Below, in pieces: positions 17,796 through 25,347 of a DNA stretch of 64,000 bases. The notes beneath the pieces were generated by a model. That model was not told the DNA's origin. It ran no database searches and saw nothing but the letters and a program-made list of their open reading frames with translations. The stretch lies in contig JAXEDY010000019.1 in assembly GCA_034104345.1 (NCBI GenBank), forward strand, positions 1 to 64,000. The letters run 5' to 3'. This stretch comes from HGM11416 sp034104345 (GTDB lineage: Bacteria; Bacillota; Clostridia; Christensenellales; Borkfalkiaceae). Position 1 is the stretch's first letter. Every line of letters starts with the position of its first letter. A program made the position numbers and the translations under genes.

Positions 17796-19622
17796 GTTGC
17801 GAAGCGAAGCAAGCACTTCTCTGTTGAATGCCGCCGTGTAAGTTACGTTGCCAGTAACTGCCGCAAGCGCGGGATCCCAACCGCCGAAAGTATAATCGTA
17901 ATACTCATCGGAAGCCTTTTCGGGGTCTGTGTTGTCGTAAGTCGGCATTGTTCCGTAAGGCACTGCCAAATCGGTTTCGAGAACGTCTTCACCGTTCTTC
18001 CACGTTACCGTGTAGGTGTTGACGGTCGAAGAATAAGTCGCGGTATAGGTGGCGTCGCCCGTTACCGAAGATACGGCAGGCGACCACTCATTGAAAGTAT
18101 AAGTATATTGCGCGTCAGCCGCTTTCGTAGGCGTTGAGCCGTCATAACCCGGCGTTGCGCCGTATTCTACGCCTGTGTCGGTTTCAAGCGTGTCGCCGTT
18201 ATCGTTCTTCCAAGTTACCGTGTAAGTATTCTTCGTTCTCGTTTCGGTAAATTCTTGAGTATTGTTGAGCGCAAGTTCGTTAGGCAACGCCTCTTCCCAA
18301 GAATACGTCCACTCAGCATCATTTGCCGTAAGACTTATGCTCGCGAGTTTAGCCGCTCTGTCTTCGATAGTGAAAGTTACGTATTCAGTCGAACCGCTCA
18401 CCCTGTTGATTGTTGCGGTGTATTCGATTGCAGTATAAACCGCATTTACGGTTATTCCGCCGACGGTAGTTAAATTATAAGTTTCCCACGCTCCGGTATA
18501 ACCTTCTTTTGTGGGAACGGCAGGCTCGGTTATGCTTTCGGTCTCAACAGTGTAAGCGACAGCGTCGACGGTTTCGCCATCCGCTTTGAACGTTGCATAG
18601 TAAGTCGTAGCAGTCCAAACAGCGTCAAGCGCAATATCGGTGGTTACAGGCGTGTCGAAATCATAATCTTCGCCGCCAAGTTTCCAACCTGCGAAAGTAT
18701 ATCCCGCTCTCGTCGGAGCGCTCGGCTCGGTAGCCGTAGCATTGTAATCTACGGTTTGACTTGCAACTTCGCTTCCTCCGTTGCTGTTAAACGTAACGCC
18801 GTAAGTATTTATAGTGTAGTTAGCGTAGAGTTTTGTATCTCCGGTAACTTTCGTGCCGTTCTCTCCGAACCTCCAAGCGGTAGTTCCGGCTGCATTTTTC
18901 CATGCGTCGAAAGTGTATCCCGTAACTTCGGGTGCGGTAACTTTCGCTTCCGCTATGGTATCTCCGTATCGTTTCTCTTCGCTTCCGCCGTCTATTGCAT
19001 TGCCGTCTTTATCATAATAAGTTATAGTGTAATTATGAATATAAGTTTCGACAAAATCATCGCCGTTTTCTTTGTCGGCAAGAACGGCGTCAGCCATAGA
19101 GGCAACGCCCGCTTCGTTTCTGTAAATCGTCTCTTCGCCGTTTACGACATAAGGCATAACGGCAAGTTTGACGTTGCTCTTATCGGTAGGAACGTTGTAT
19201 ATTGCTATTACGCTCTCGTAATAGTCTACTTCGTTTTCCTTTATCGCTTTCCAATACTCGGTAGTATCGAGATCGTGAACTCCCGTAACTTCCTTATTTT
19301 CGATAACAAGCCCGCCGTCGAGAGTCTTCGCTATGGCGTTCGACGTTACGAGAACGCCCGTTTTAACGCCTTTTAACACTCCGTCAGTCATAAGCGTTTC
19401 AAATTTCGATTTTTCAACGCGGACTTTAAACCTTATACCGCCGTTAGGATGCTCATCATCCTTAACTCTCACCGCAATTGCGACCGCAAAGTCAGCCGCA
19501 GTGAGTTCCTCGTCCGCTCTCGCCGTTACATTTGAATTTATAAGCGTTATTCCAAACAAAAGCGAACACACCGTCATCAGCGCTATTATCGCGCTTAATA
19601 ATGTCTTTCTAATGGATGTCAT
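16752..19622 (-). CDS. Secreted InlB-repeat protein with two shared C-terminal modules
   Basis: I chose the ATG at 19622 because GGAGGAGG lies 6 bp upstream; the protein is then 956 residues. It has a Sec signal peptide (MTSIRKTLLSAIIALM...) with a likely cut at TARA/DEE. Next comes a unique region (about 35-200), then about five InlB/Listeria-Bacteroides-type repeats (about 205-620) such as YGVTFNSNGGSEVASQTVDY with AGYTFAGWK, and YTVTWKNDNGDTLETDTGV. The last 340 or so residues are two copies of a module shared with the giant lipoprotein at 20702-25333 (YTLSELGMADGS... and YTATEIGFTDGA...). There is no LPXTG, lipobox or SLH domain, so attachment is unclear. The role is probably extracellular glycan or surface binding. 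Confidence 0.8.
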   Translation of the reverse strand: MTSIRKTLLSAIIALMTVCSLLFGITLINSNVTARADEELTAADFAVAIAVRVKDDEHPNGGIRFKVRVEKSKFETLMTDGVLKGVKTGVLVTSNAIAKTLDGGLVIENKEVTGVHDLDTTEYWKAIKENEVDYYESVIAIYNVPTDKSNVKLAVMPYVVNGEETIYRNEAGVASMADAVLADKENGDDFVETYIHNYTITYYDKDGNAIDGGSEEKRYGDTIAEAKVTAPEVTGYTFDAWKNAAGTTAWRFGENGTKVTGDTKLYANYTINTYGVTFNSNGGSEVASQTVDYNATATEPSAPTRAGYTFAGWKLGGEDYDFDTPVTTDIALDAVWTATTYYATFKADGETVDAVAYTVETESITEPAVPTKEGYTGAWETYNLTTVGGITVNAVYTAIEYTATINRVSGSTEYVTFTIEDRAAKLASISLTANDAEWTYSWEEALPNELALNNTQEFTETRTKNTYTVTWKNDNGDTLETDTGVEYGATPGYDGSTPTKAADAQYTYTFNEWSPAVSSVTGDATYTATYSSTVNTYTVTWKNGEDVLETDLAVPYGTMPTYDNTDPEKASDEYYDYTFGGWDPALAAVTGNVTYTAAFNREVLASLRNNVYTLSELGMADGSIGSWTGKEVTLKNHMQGTIIFKRSNSSAGSQVNYMKLFGYTWTFAINSYIVTWGDGTDSAIENIQPSTDYYYVISYKVAEDYSKISVGLRIEDVSTGAVIGNVSHDYTAGLEDKTIQQQVESNKIFRMEGGQVSITYSSVWSEIDPVELTKIKAFGTNTEKLSSFTRPYQLIMKAFDEFYTATEIGFTDGAVIGNGGSWNGVTGTFENEMSGAIVFKFTKTAGGGNYTWMTLFHRTGTANSGDGFVQTYTNATLGMETDVPYIVKISYQVANDYSKVTVRYIVINDNTGTVLSDTTKEFTSITGSTDSIEDWVKGHKEFRVFTGGNRYVIKDL

Positions 19623-19635
19623 AATTTCCTCCTCC

Positions 19636-19764
19636 TTAATTGAAATCGCCATCATCTAACCAAGTAGAATCCCATTCTAATCCCCGTTCTCCACTTACCG
19701 TAAGAACGTCCGATTCGTTATTAAAGCGGACAACTTTTACATTTGGCTCTTCATATTTATTCAT
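19636..19764 (-). CDS. 42-residue peptide of the YExP...DVLTxSG type
   Basis: This small frame starts MNKYEEPNVKVVRFNNESDV and ends in an acidic, Trp-containing tail (GLEWDSTWLDDGDFN). A GGAGG seven bases before the ATG overlaps the stop codon of the 70-residue lipoprotein gene, and its own stop overlaps the GGAGGAGG of the InlB-repeat gene. Such tight coupling makes translation credible. No signal peptide or transmembrane segment is present. Similar short proteins (xKYExPxxxVxxFxxxDVLTxS) are, from memory, common hypothetical genes beside clostridial surface proteins; function unknown. Confidence 0.7.
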   Translation of the reverse strand: MNKYEEPNVKVVRFNNESDVLTVSGERGLEWDSTWLDDGDFN

Positions 19765-19775
19765 ATTTTCCCTCC

Positions 19776-19988
19776 TTAGCCGTTATCTCCTTCGGCTTTA
19801 GACCAATTCTCGACGTCATAATCCATACCGACTTCGGTCTGATCCTTGACGTCACCGCCGCCGCTACCAGATTCGACGTCGGTGCTTTGATTTTCACTCG
19901 TTTTCTTCGAGGAACCGCAACCTGCAGTTAGTGCGCAAGCCGAAAGCATGATCACAGCCGACAGAACGCACATAAGCAATTTCTTCAT
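19776..19988 (-). CDS. Small lipoprotein, 70 residues
   Basis: It has a lipoprotein signal peptide (MKKLLMCVLSAVIMLSACAL) with lipobox LTAGC, so the mature form is about 45 residues, Ser/Gly/Asp rich, ending DYDVENWSKAEGDNG. A GGAGG precedes the ATG. Its stop codon overlaps the ribosome binding site of the 42-residue peptide gene. No domain is recognised. It is a short acidic tail tethered to the membrane outer face; a role with the peptide and the InlB-repeat protein is suggested only by coupling. Confidence 0.75.
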   Translation of the reverse strand: MKKLLMCVLSAVIMLSACALTAGCGSSKKTSENQSTDVESGSGGGDVKDQTEVGMDYDVENWSKAEGDNG

Positions 19989-20088
19989 GATTTACCTCCA
20001 AAAAAATTAATTTATAAAATCTGCAGTTTTACAAGCACTACCGATACCGCACTCGCTACCGCTTGTAAAACACACAACTTTTAACTGA

Positions 20089-20496
20089 TTAAAGCCACAA
20101 GTCTTTGCCCCAAACGCTTTCGTTTTCTTCGTCTCGTTTTACGCTGACTGTATATTCGGCATTTATCTCCGCATCTTCTTTATAATGAACAACTATTAAA
20201 TACTCGCCGGGAACGCTATTATTGAAAGAAGAGAAATCGATTTCGTATTCGTCTTTCGCAAGAATTTTTTCGGTTTCGTCAACAAGCGTTACTAAAAGAG
20301 TTTCATAGTCAAATTCTTCGCCTATTTGATATTCTCTTTTCCCGCCTTCCACTTCAATTGCGGAAAGCACGGCAGGCGAAGGCTTTTCGCCTTCGCCATC
20401 CGTAGTTTTTTCAGGTTCGCTTTTATCTACCAAGCAAGATGTCAATAAAACTGCCGACAACACCGTCATTAAAAAAGTTATAAGTAATTTTTTCAT
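20089..20496 (-). CDS. Lipoprotein with one bacterial Ig-like domain
   Basis: I prefer the ATG at 20496 (MKKLLITFLMTVLSAVLLTS, lipobox LLTSC), giving 135 residues; an upstream start at 20514 would add six non-signal residues. After a short Pro/Glu/Gly linker comes one Big_3-like Ig domain (about residues 45-120): LSAIEVEGGKREYQIGEEFD and SSFNNSVPGEYLIVVHYKED. It ends in a Trp-rich ESVWGKDLWL. It is probably an accessory surface lipoprotein in the large operon. No enzymatic motif is seen. Confidence 0.78.
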   Translation of the reverse strand: MKKLLITFLMTVLSAVLLTSCLVDKSEPEKTTDGEGEKPSPAVLSAIEVEGGKREYQIGEEFDYETLLVTLVDETEKILAKDEYEIDFSSFNNSVPGEYLIVVHYKEDAEINAEYTVSVKRDEENESVWGKDLWL

Positions 20497-20650
20497 TTCA
20501 TCACACTCACACAATCCTTTGATATCACTCGATGCCCTTTTATTATTGCATACGTAACTCTAAGTCCGATTTGATAACAGGTTCGGCATTTTACACAATC
20601 CGACACAAAATTACGGTATTGCCGTCATCATTTTTTCGTTTAACAACCTA

Positions 20651-20692
20651 TTCTCTTCTCCTGTCGGTATAGAACCGATAAGAGAAGAGAAA
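20651..20692. terminator. Intercistronic hairpin after the giant lipoprotein gene
   Basis: TTCTCTTCTC pairs with GAGAAGAGAA around an inner CGGT/ACCG stem. It begins 10 bp after the 1543-residue gene's stop. The T tract lies on the plus side, so on the minus strand it may act as a partial terminator or mRNA-end stabiliser rather than a full stop. Confidence 0.5.
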
Positions 20693-20701
20693 GATTTTTT
20701 G

Positions 20702-23700
20702 TTATAACGCCGCTATAGCCGCATTGAGTTTCGCCACGTCGTCGACAATGTTTCTGTAAACGACCGGTAAAGCGTCGTATCTCGCTTTCAAACCGTTAAG
20801 AGTTTCAGCCGTTTCGCTACCCGTCAAACCGCTTATCGCCGCATTCAACGCTTTTACTTCTTCAAATTTTTCGGTGTCGAACGTCGTCCATGCGCTTGAT
20901 AATTCATATCTTATACCACCGCTGTAAATCCTAAATTCCTTGTGCGCTTTGACCCAATTTTCAATTGTGTCTGAAGAACCGGTTATAGTGGTATAATTAT
21001 TTGTTATATCTGCAAATATACTTCCGTCGTTCTCGCTCAGTATAAGAACTCTCACGGTAACTTTCGAATAGTCGTCCGCAACCTTATAACTCACTCTGAA
21101 AATATACGGGGTGTCGTTCGTGAGATTGAGATTATTATTCCTATTGAACGTAAGAACGAAACCGTCACCACTGTTCGCCGTTCCAGTACTGTGGAACAAT
21201 GTTATCCAGGTGTAAATTCCGCCGTTGTCTTTCTTCGTCATCCTGAACACAATCGTTCCGCTCATTTCCGTCTTTAACGTACCGGTAACTCCCGTCCATG
21301 CACCGCCTTGACCCAAAATCGCACTGTTTGCTATACCAATCTCGCCCGTCGTATAAACGCCGACTCTTGCTATTGCACCGTAAATGCTTTCAAGCACATC
21401 GTAATTATCAACAAGGAACTGATACGGTCTTTCAAGGCTCTCATAGGTTGCTTTAAGAGCATCGAGAACTGAAAGTTGCTCACTTCCGTTAAGTGCAGCA
21501 ATGTCTTCTTCAAGTTTGTTTACGACTTTTAGTTTTTCATTATCAAATTGTTTCCACGCACTCGCATACGTGAACGAAACCTGACCACTCGAAATAATAA
21601 ACGTCTTGTTCGCTTTGACTTGCTCCCTTATCGTCGCTCCGTTAAGTCCTGCGGTATAGGTATGAGAGACTTTCGCAATCACGGCACCGCCGTCCACCGC
21701 TTCCATCCAAAGACTTACGTCTATCTTTGAATAATCGTCTGCGACTTTATATCCGACTACGCAATAATAATCCGTATAAGGCTGAATATTTTCCATAGCA
21801 GAATTAGTGCCATCGCCCCAATTAACTTTATAAGAATTGATCTGGAAGGTCCATGTGTAACCGAGAAGTTTTAAGTAATGTACCTGCGTTCCGCCTTCGC
21901 CGCTGGTCCGTCTGAAAATAATCTTACCCTGCATTTCGTTTTTAAGGTCCAACTTCTTTTCGACCCAGGAAGATATATTGCCGTCAGGCAAACCAAATTC
22001 GTTAAGCGTATATGCGTAATCTCTTAGCGAAGCGTAGTATTTATCTATCTTTGCCTGTAAAGCTTCTGCATTTTTAACCATAAGACGATATACTTGCGGA
22101 AGAGCGTTCAAATCCGAGTTCAATTCGTCCAGAGTCGTTATATCGCTCGCGTCGCTTAAATTCGTTATCGCATTGTTTATTCTTTGAACTTCCTGAAGTT
22201 TGGTCGCGCTCAGGTCTTCCCAAGCATTGCCAATCTTGTCTATCGAACACTGACCCGCCTGAATATACATCGTTTTGTGCGACTTGATCCAATCTTCAAT
22301 GGTCTGCCCGTCTTTAACGCCGTTAATTGTAGTGAGCGTATTTGTAAGTTCGGCAAGCCGATAACCGTTATCAGCTCTCTCTATACAGAGTATAGCGTTA
22401 ATACTATTACCATCCGCCGCAAGAGCGTAAGAAATCGATATAAAATACGGAACGTCTATATCCATCGGCTCTGCAAACGAAACTCCGCTAACTCCTTGAC
22501 AATCAACTCTGTGACTCTGGAAAGTATAAGCAAGCCCCTTACCGTAGTTACTGTCTTTATCAAAACATTGTTCATAGAATAACGTGATGTAGAATACGCC
22601 TGTTCCGGATAATGCTCTGTGAGTCACGGTAAACATATAAGTTGCACTCGTCTTTTCGGGAATTGTGTACGTAGTTGAAATCCACATTCCAAGACCACTT
22701 TCGGCAACGCCTATATCTTTAAGCGTATAAACGTTATTTCTATTCGCTTCAACAAACTCTTCAAATCTTGCTTTTGTCTGCGTCAATTTGTTATATTCGG
22801 TAGTGATGAGTTTTTGACCGCTATAATCGAAACCGAGATATTCTTTGACAAGAGAGTTTACCTTTTCGTGCGTGCTTTCATTATACGAAAGCCCCGATAC
22901 GTCCGACGGCAAATTAAGAGAATTATATTCTTCTTTCCATAATTGCGCCTGAATCTCAAACAGTTTCGACTTGTTGTTGATCCTGTCTTTTGTAAGATCG
23001 CCGAGCGCGTCGTATTTTGCGCGAACTTCTTTGACTTTCGCCCTTTGCGCAGCGGTATAACCGGCACTGTAAGAAGGCAATGCCGCAATGGCGTCGATTA
23101 CTTCTTGCTGATGGCTTACGCCGTAAATCCTACCGATATATAATGCTCCGGATCCCTGTTGAGTGATGATATTCTTCGCCATAACGAAATTTCGATACAC
23201 AAGGCAAATCCACCCGTCATATACGTTTTTACTTACAATAGTATTGTTTTTATCCACGTATGTTCCGAGAACCTCGTTTCCGTCTTCATCATAAGCAGTT
23301 CCATTGTAATCTCTCAACATATTGCTGGAAAGACGAACGTAACGAGAAGAATCAGAATCGTTTTTAACCCATACATGCAACTCGTCGAAAATACCGTCCG
23401 CCAAAGAAATGCTTATTCCGTTTGTTATTTTTTCGTGAGAAATATCGACTTTTATCGATCCCGCTCCGTTCGGAGATTTTACGTCGGTAGTATACGTTAC
23501 GTATTCGGGACAATCCGTACCCTCGGAAATACCTATCATTCCGAGATAATCGTCCAACGGAAGAAGGCTGAATTCGGACTTTCCGTCTGAAATATCTTTT
23601 TCATATACCGCTTGATTATACGCTTTAAAAATATCGTGCAATTTCTCTTCAGCTCCGATCATATCCTTGTTAAGCGAAGATAAAGCTATATATCTTTCAT

Positions 23701-25333
23701 ATACGCTTTTGACCGCCGTAGCATCGTTGATCGTAATTGTTTTTGCAGAAAGAGTGTTTATATCAGAACGCAAATTTTCAAGCGCTTGTTTATTAGCCGC
23801 CTGTTCCTGTGTTTCAATCATATCGAACGAAACTCGCCAATCATCTACGTAATAAACAGTATTCATCCTGCCGTCAAAATAAAGATTTACACCTACTATG
23901 TCGTTGGCATACACTTTTATAATGTTCGGGTCAAAAGACATTGCACACGTAGTCCATTGATATGGCGCGAGTTCAAAGGTTGCATCGTCAAGATCGATAA
24001 AGTTGCCATAGTCCCTCATAATCGAAAATTTAACCGTTTGCTTTTCGGGATTGTTATTGAACACTTTAACCGACATTCCGCCGAGTTTATCCGATGGTAA
24101 ACCCGCCAAACGCGAAGCATTAAAATTAGAATACAAATACGAATAATTCGAGCCGTTTAAATAATTTATGCGCAATGCGCCGTCACCCTGTCTAGGGGAC
24201 AGATCGGAAATGTTGTAATCTTTATATTCGTTGTCTTCGTAAATGCTATACCCTTTCCAAAGTCCGTCAACTGTAAGTCCGTCAGTCGTTCCCGAATCAA
24301 GCAAGAAAGATTTACGAATGCTCTTCCTTTCGCCCGTGAGCCACTCTTCTATCGTGACGTCTCCCGTATTCGATGCATTAAAATCGGTTATCGCCCTCGT
24401 TTCGTTACAAACGTATTGTCCCAAGTCGTCAATAATCTTGACACCGAGAGTTAGTTTTGAATAATCGTCCGCAACCTTATAAAATATTTCAAAAGTATAC
24501 AGACATGTTCTGTCAAGTTTTGCGTTTAACGGTATATTATATTTGCTGTTTCTGAAATGGATTGTATCATCGTCTGTAGCAACGCGCATATATAATCCGT
24601 CATTCGTTTCGTGATCGTGGAAAAGTGTAATTTGTAATGCGTGATTCGGCATAGACCCCGCATTATCGCATAACCCTTTCGCAGTAAATACAATCTTACC
24701 CTCTTTGCCGTCAACTAAATCAGCACACGCACTCGTCCACCCGCTAACGCTTTTCATTCCTTGAGTCAAATCTCTTTTGCAGGAGTTTTTAACGAGTTCG
24801 CCGAGAGTATATACGCCTTTCATCCCGAGTTTGTCTATCACCGCTTCAAGTTTTGCAGAGTTGGTCACTTTTTCCTTTCCCGACGAAGTCAAAGACGTGT
24901 AAAGACTACGGGCTTTAGAAACGGAAGAACGCAATACATCGGTCGGTTCGTTGATGGACGCCGCATCCGGTAATCCGTTTATAAGCGAGATAACGTTATC
25001 TATTTTTGTTTGAGTATCAGCAAATAAGAAGTCTTTTTCTCCGACTATATCAAGTTTACCGGTACTTGTCCAAATATTATAACCGCCATCGGCGTTTTTC
25101 GTGTCGATCTGTTTTACCGCATATAAATCATCGACAGTGTCAAAACCGTTCAAAAGCATTTCGCCTTCGAACACTTTTTCGCTTTGTTCTCCCGATTGAT
25201 TTTCGCTCTCGTTGTTTTCGGATTGATTATTGCTCTCGTTGTTACCCGATGACGAGTTTGCCGAAGAGTTGTCGCAACCGACAAAAGCAAGAATAGCCAA
25301 TATAACGATTATTATGGTTAATATCTTTTTCAT
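20702..25333 (-). CDS. Giant modular surface lipoprotein, 1543 residues
   Basis: It has a lipoprotein signal peptide (MKKILTIIIVILAILAFVGC) and an Asn/Ser/Glu-rich spacer (about 21-55) reaching away from the membrane. It then holds four related modules: about residues 170-365 (VYTLGELVKNSCKRDL), 865-1035 (VYTLKDIGVAESGLG), 1107-1270 (AYTLNEFGLPDGNISS) and 1324-1485 (VYTTGEIGIANSAILG). Between modules are helical FIVAR-like linkers (for example LSVLDALKATYESLERPYQF). A beta-sandwich, CBM-like region with VYYVDDWRVSF lies at about 380-505 and another at about 605-730. No catalytic motif is seen. It is probably a glycan-binding or scaffold lipoprotein working with the adjacent DUF4091 lipoprotein and ABC importer. 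Confidence 0.8.
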   Translation of the reverse strand: MKKILTIIIVILAILAFVGCDNSSANSSSGNNESNNQSENNESENQSGEQSEKVFEGEMLLNGFDTVDDLYAVKQIDTKNADGGYNIWTSTGKLDIVGEKDFLFADTQTKIDNVISLINGLPDAASINEPTDVLRSSVSKARSLYTSLTSSGKEKVTNSAKLEAVIDKLGMKGVYTLGELVKNSCKRDLTQGMKSVSGWTSACADLVDGKEGKIVFTAKGLCDNAGSMPNHALQITLFHDHETNDGLYMRVATDDDTIHFRNSKYNIPLNAKLDRTCLYTFEIFYKVADDYSKLTLGVKIIDDLGQYVCNETRAITDFNASNTGDVTIEEWLTGERKSIRKSFLLDSGTTDGLTVDGLWKGYSIYEDNEYKDYNISDLSPRQGDGALRINYLNGSNYSYLYSNFNASRLAGLPSDKLGGMSVKVFNNNPEKQTVKFSIMRDYGNFIDLDDATFELAPYQWTTCAMSFDPNIIKVYANDIVGVNLYFDGRMNTVYYVDDWRVSFDMIETQEQAANKQALENLRSDINTLSAKTITINDATAVKSVYERYIALSSLNKDMIGAEEKLHDIFKAYNQAVYEKDISDGKSEFSLLPLDDYLGMIGISEGTDCPEYVTYTTDVKSPNGAGSIKVDISHEKITNGISISLADGIFDELHVWVKNDSDSSRYVRLSSNMLRDYNGTAYDEDGNEVLGTYVDKNNTIVSKNVYDGWICLVYRNFVMAKNIITQQGSGALYIGRIYGVSHQQEVIDAIAALPSYSAGYTAAQRAKVKEVRAKYDALGDLTKDRINNKSKLFEIQAQLWKEEYNSLNLPSDVSGLSYNESTHEKVNSLVKEYLGFDYSGQKLITTEYNKLTQTKARFEEFVEANRNNVYTLKDIGVAESGLGMWISTTYTIPEKTSATYMFTVTHRALSGTGVFYITLFYEQCFDKDSNYGKGLAYTFQSHRVDCQGVSGVSFAEPMDIDVPYFISISYALAADGNSINAILCIERADNGYRLAELTNTLTTINGVKDGQTIEDWIKSHKTMYIQAGQCSIDKIGNAWEDLSATKLQEVQRINNAITNLSDASDITTLDELNSDLNALPQVYRLMVKNAEALQAKIDKYYASLRDYAYTLNEFGLPDGNISSWVEKKLDLKNEMQGKIIFRRTSGEGGTQVHYLKLLGYTWTFQINSYKVNWGDGTNSAMENIQPYTDYYCVVGYKVADDYSKIDVSLWMEAVDGGAVIAKVSHTYTAGLNGATIREQVKANKTFIISSGQVSFTYASAWKQFDNEKLKVVNKLEEDIAALNGSEQLSVLDALKATYESLERPYQFLVDNYDVLESIYGAIARVGVYTTGEIGIANSAILGQGGAWTGVTGTLKTEMSGTIVFRMTKKDNGGIYTWITLFHSTGTANSGDGFVLTFNRNNNLNLTNDTPYIFRVSYKVADDYSKVTVRVLILSENDGSIFADITNNYTTITGSSDTIENWVKAHKEFRIYSGGIRYELSSAWTTFDTEKFEEVKALNAAISGLTGSETAETLNGLKARYDALPVVYRNIVDDVAKLNAAIAAL
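20880..22015 (-). repeat. Two-module block in the giant lipoprotein
   Basis: Module 3 (about 22010-21535) and module 4 (about 21360-20880) match modules A and B of the InlB-repeat protein in order: MQGKIIFRRTSG, YLKLLGYTWTFQINSY and NWGDGTNSAMENIQP for the first; MSGTIVFRMTKKDNGG, TWITLFHSTGTANSGDGF and WVKAHKEFRIYSGG for the second. Modules 1 (about 24825-24240) and 2 (about 22730-22230) are more distant relatives. Confidence 0.8.
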
Positions 25334-25347
25334 CTACGTCCCCTCCC

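Noticed and set aside
18756..19376. 206-codon plus-strand open frame
   Set aside because: Antisense to the InlB-repeat gene; no ribosome binding site or family match.
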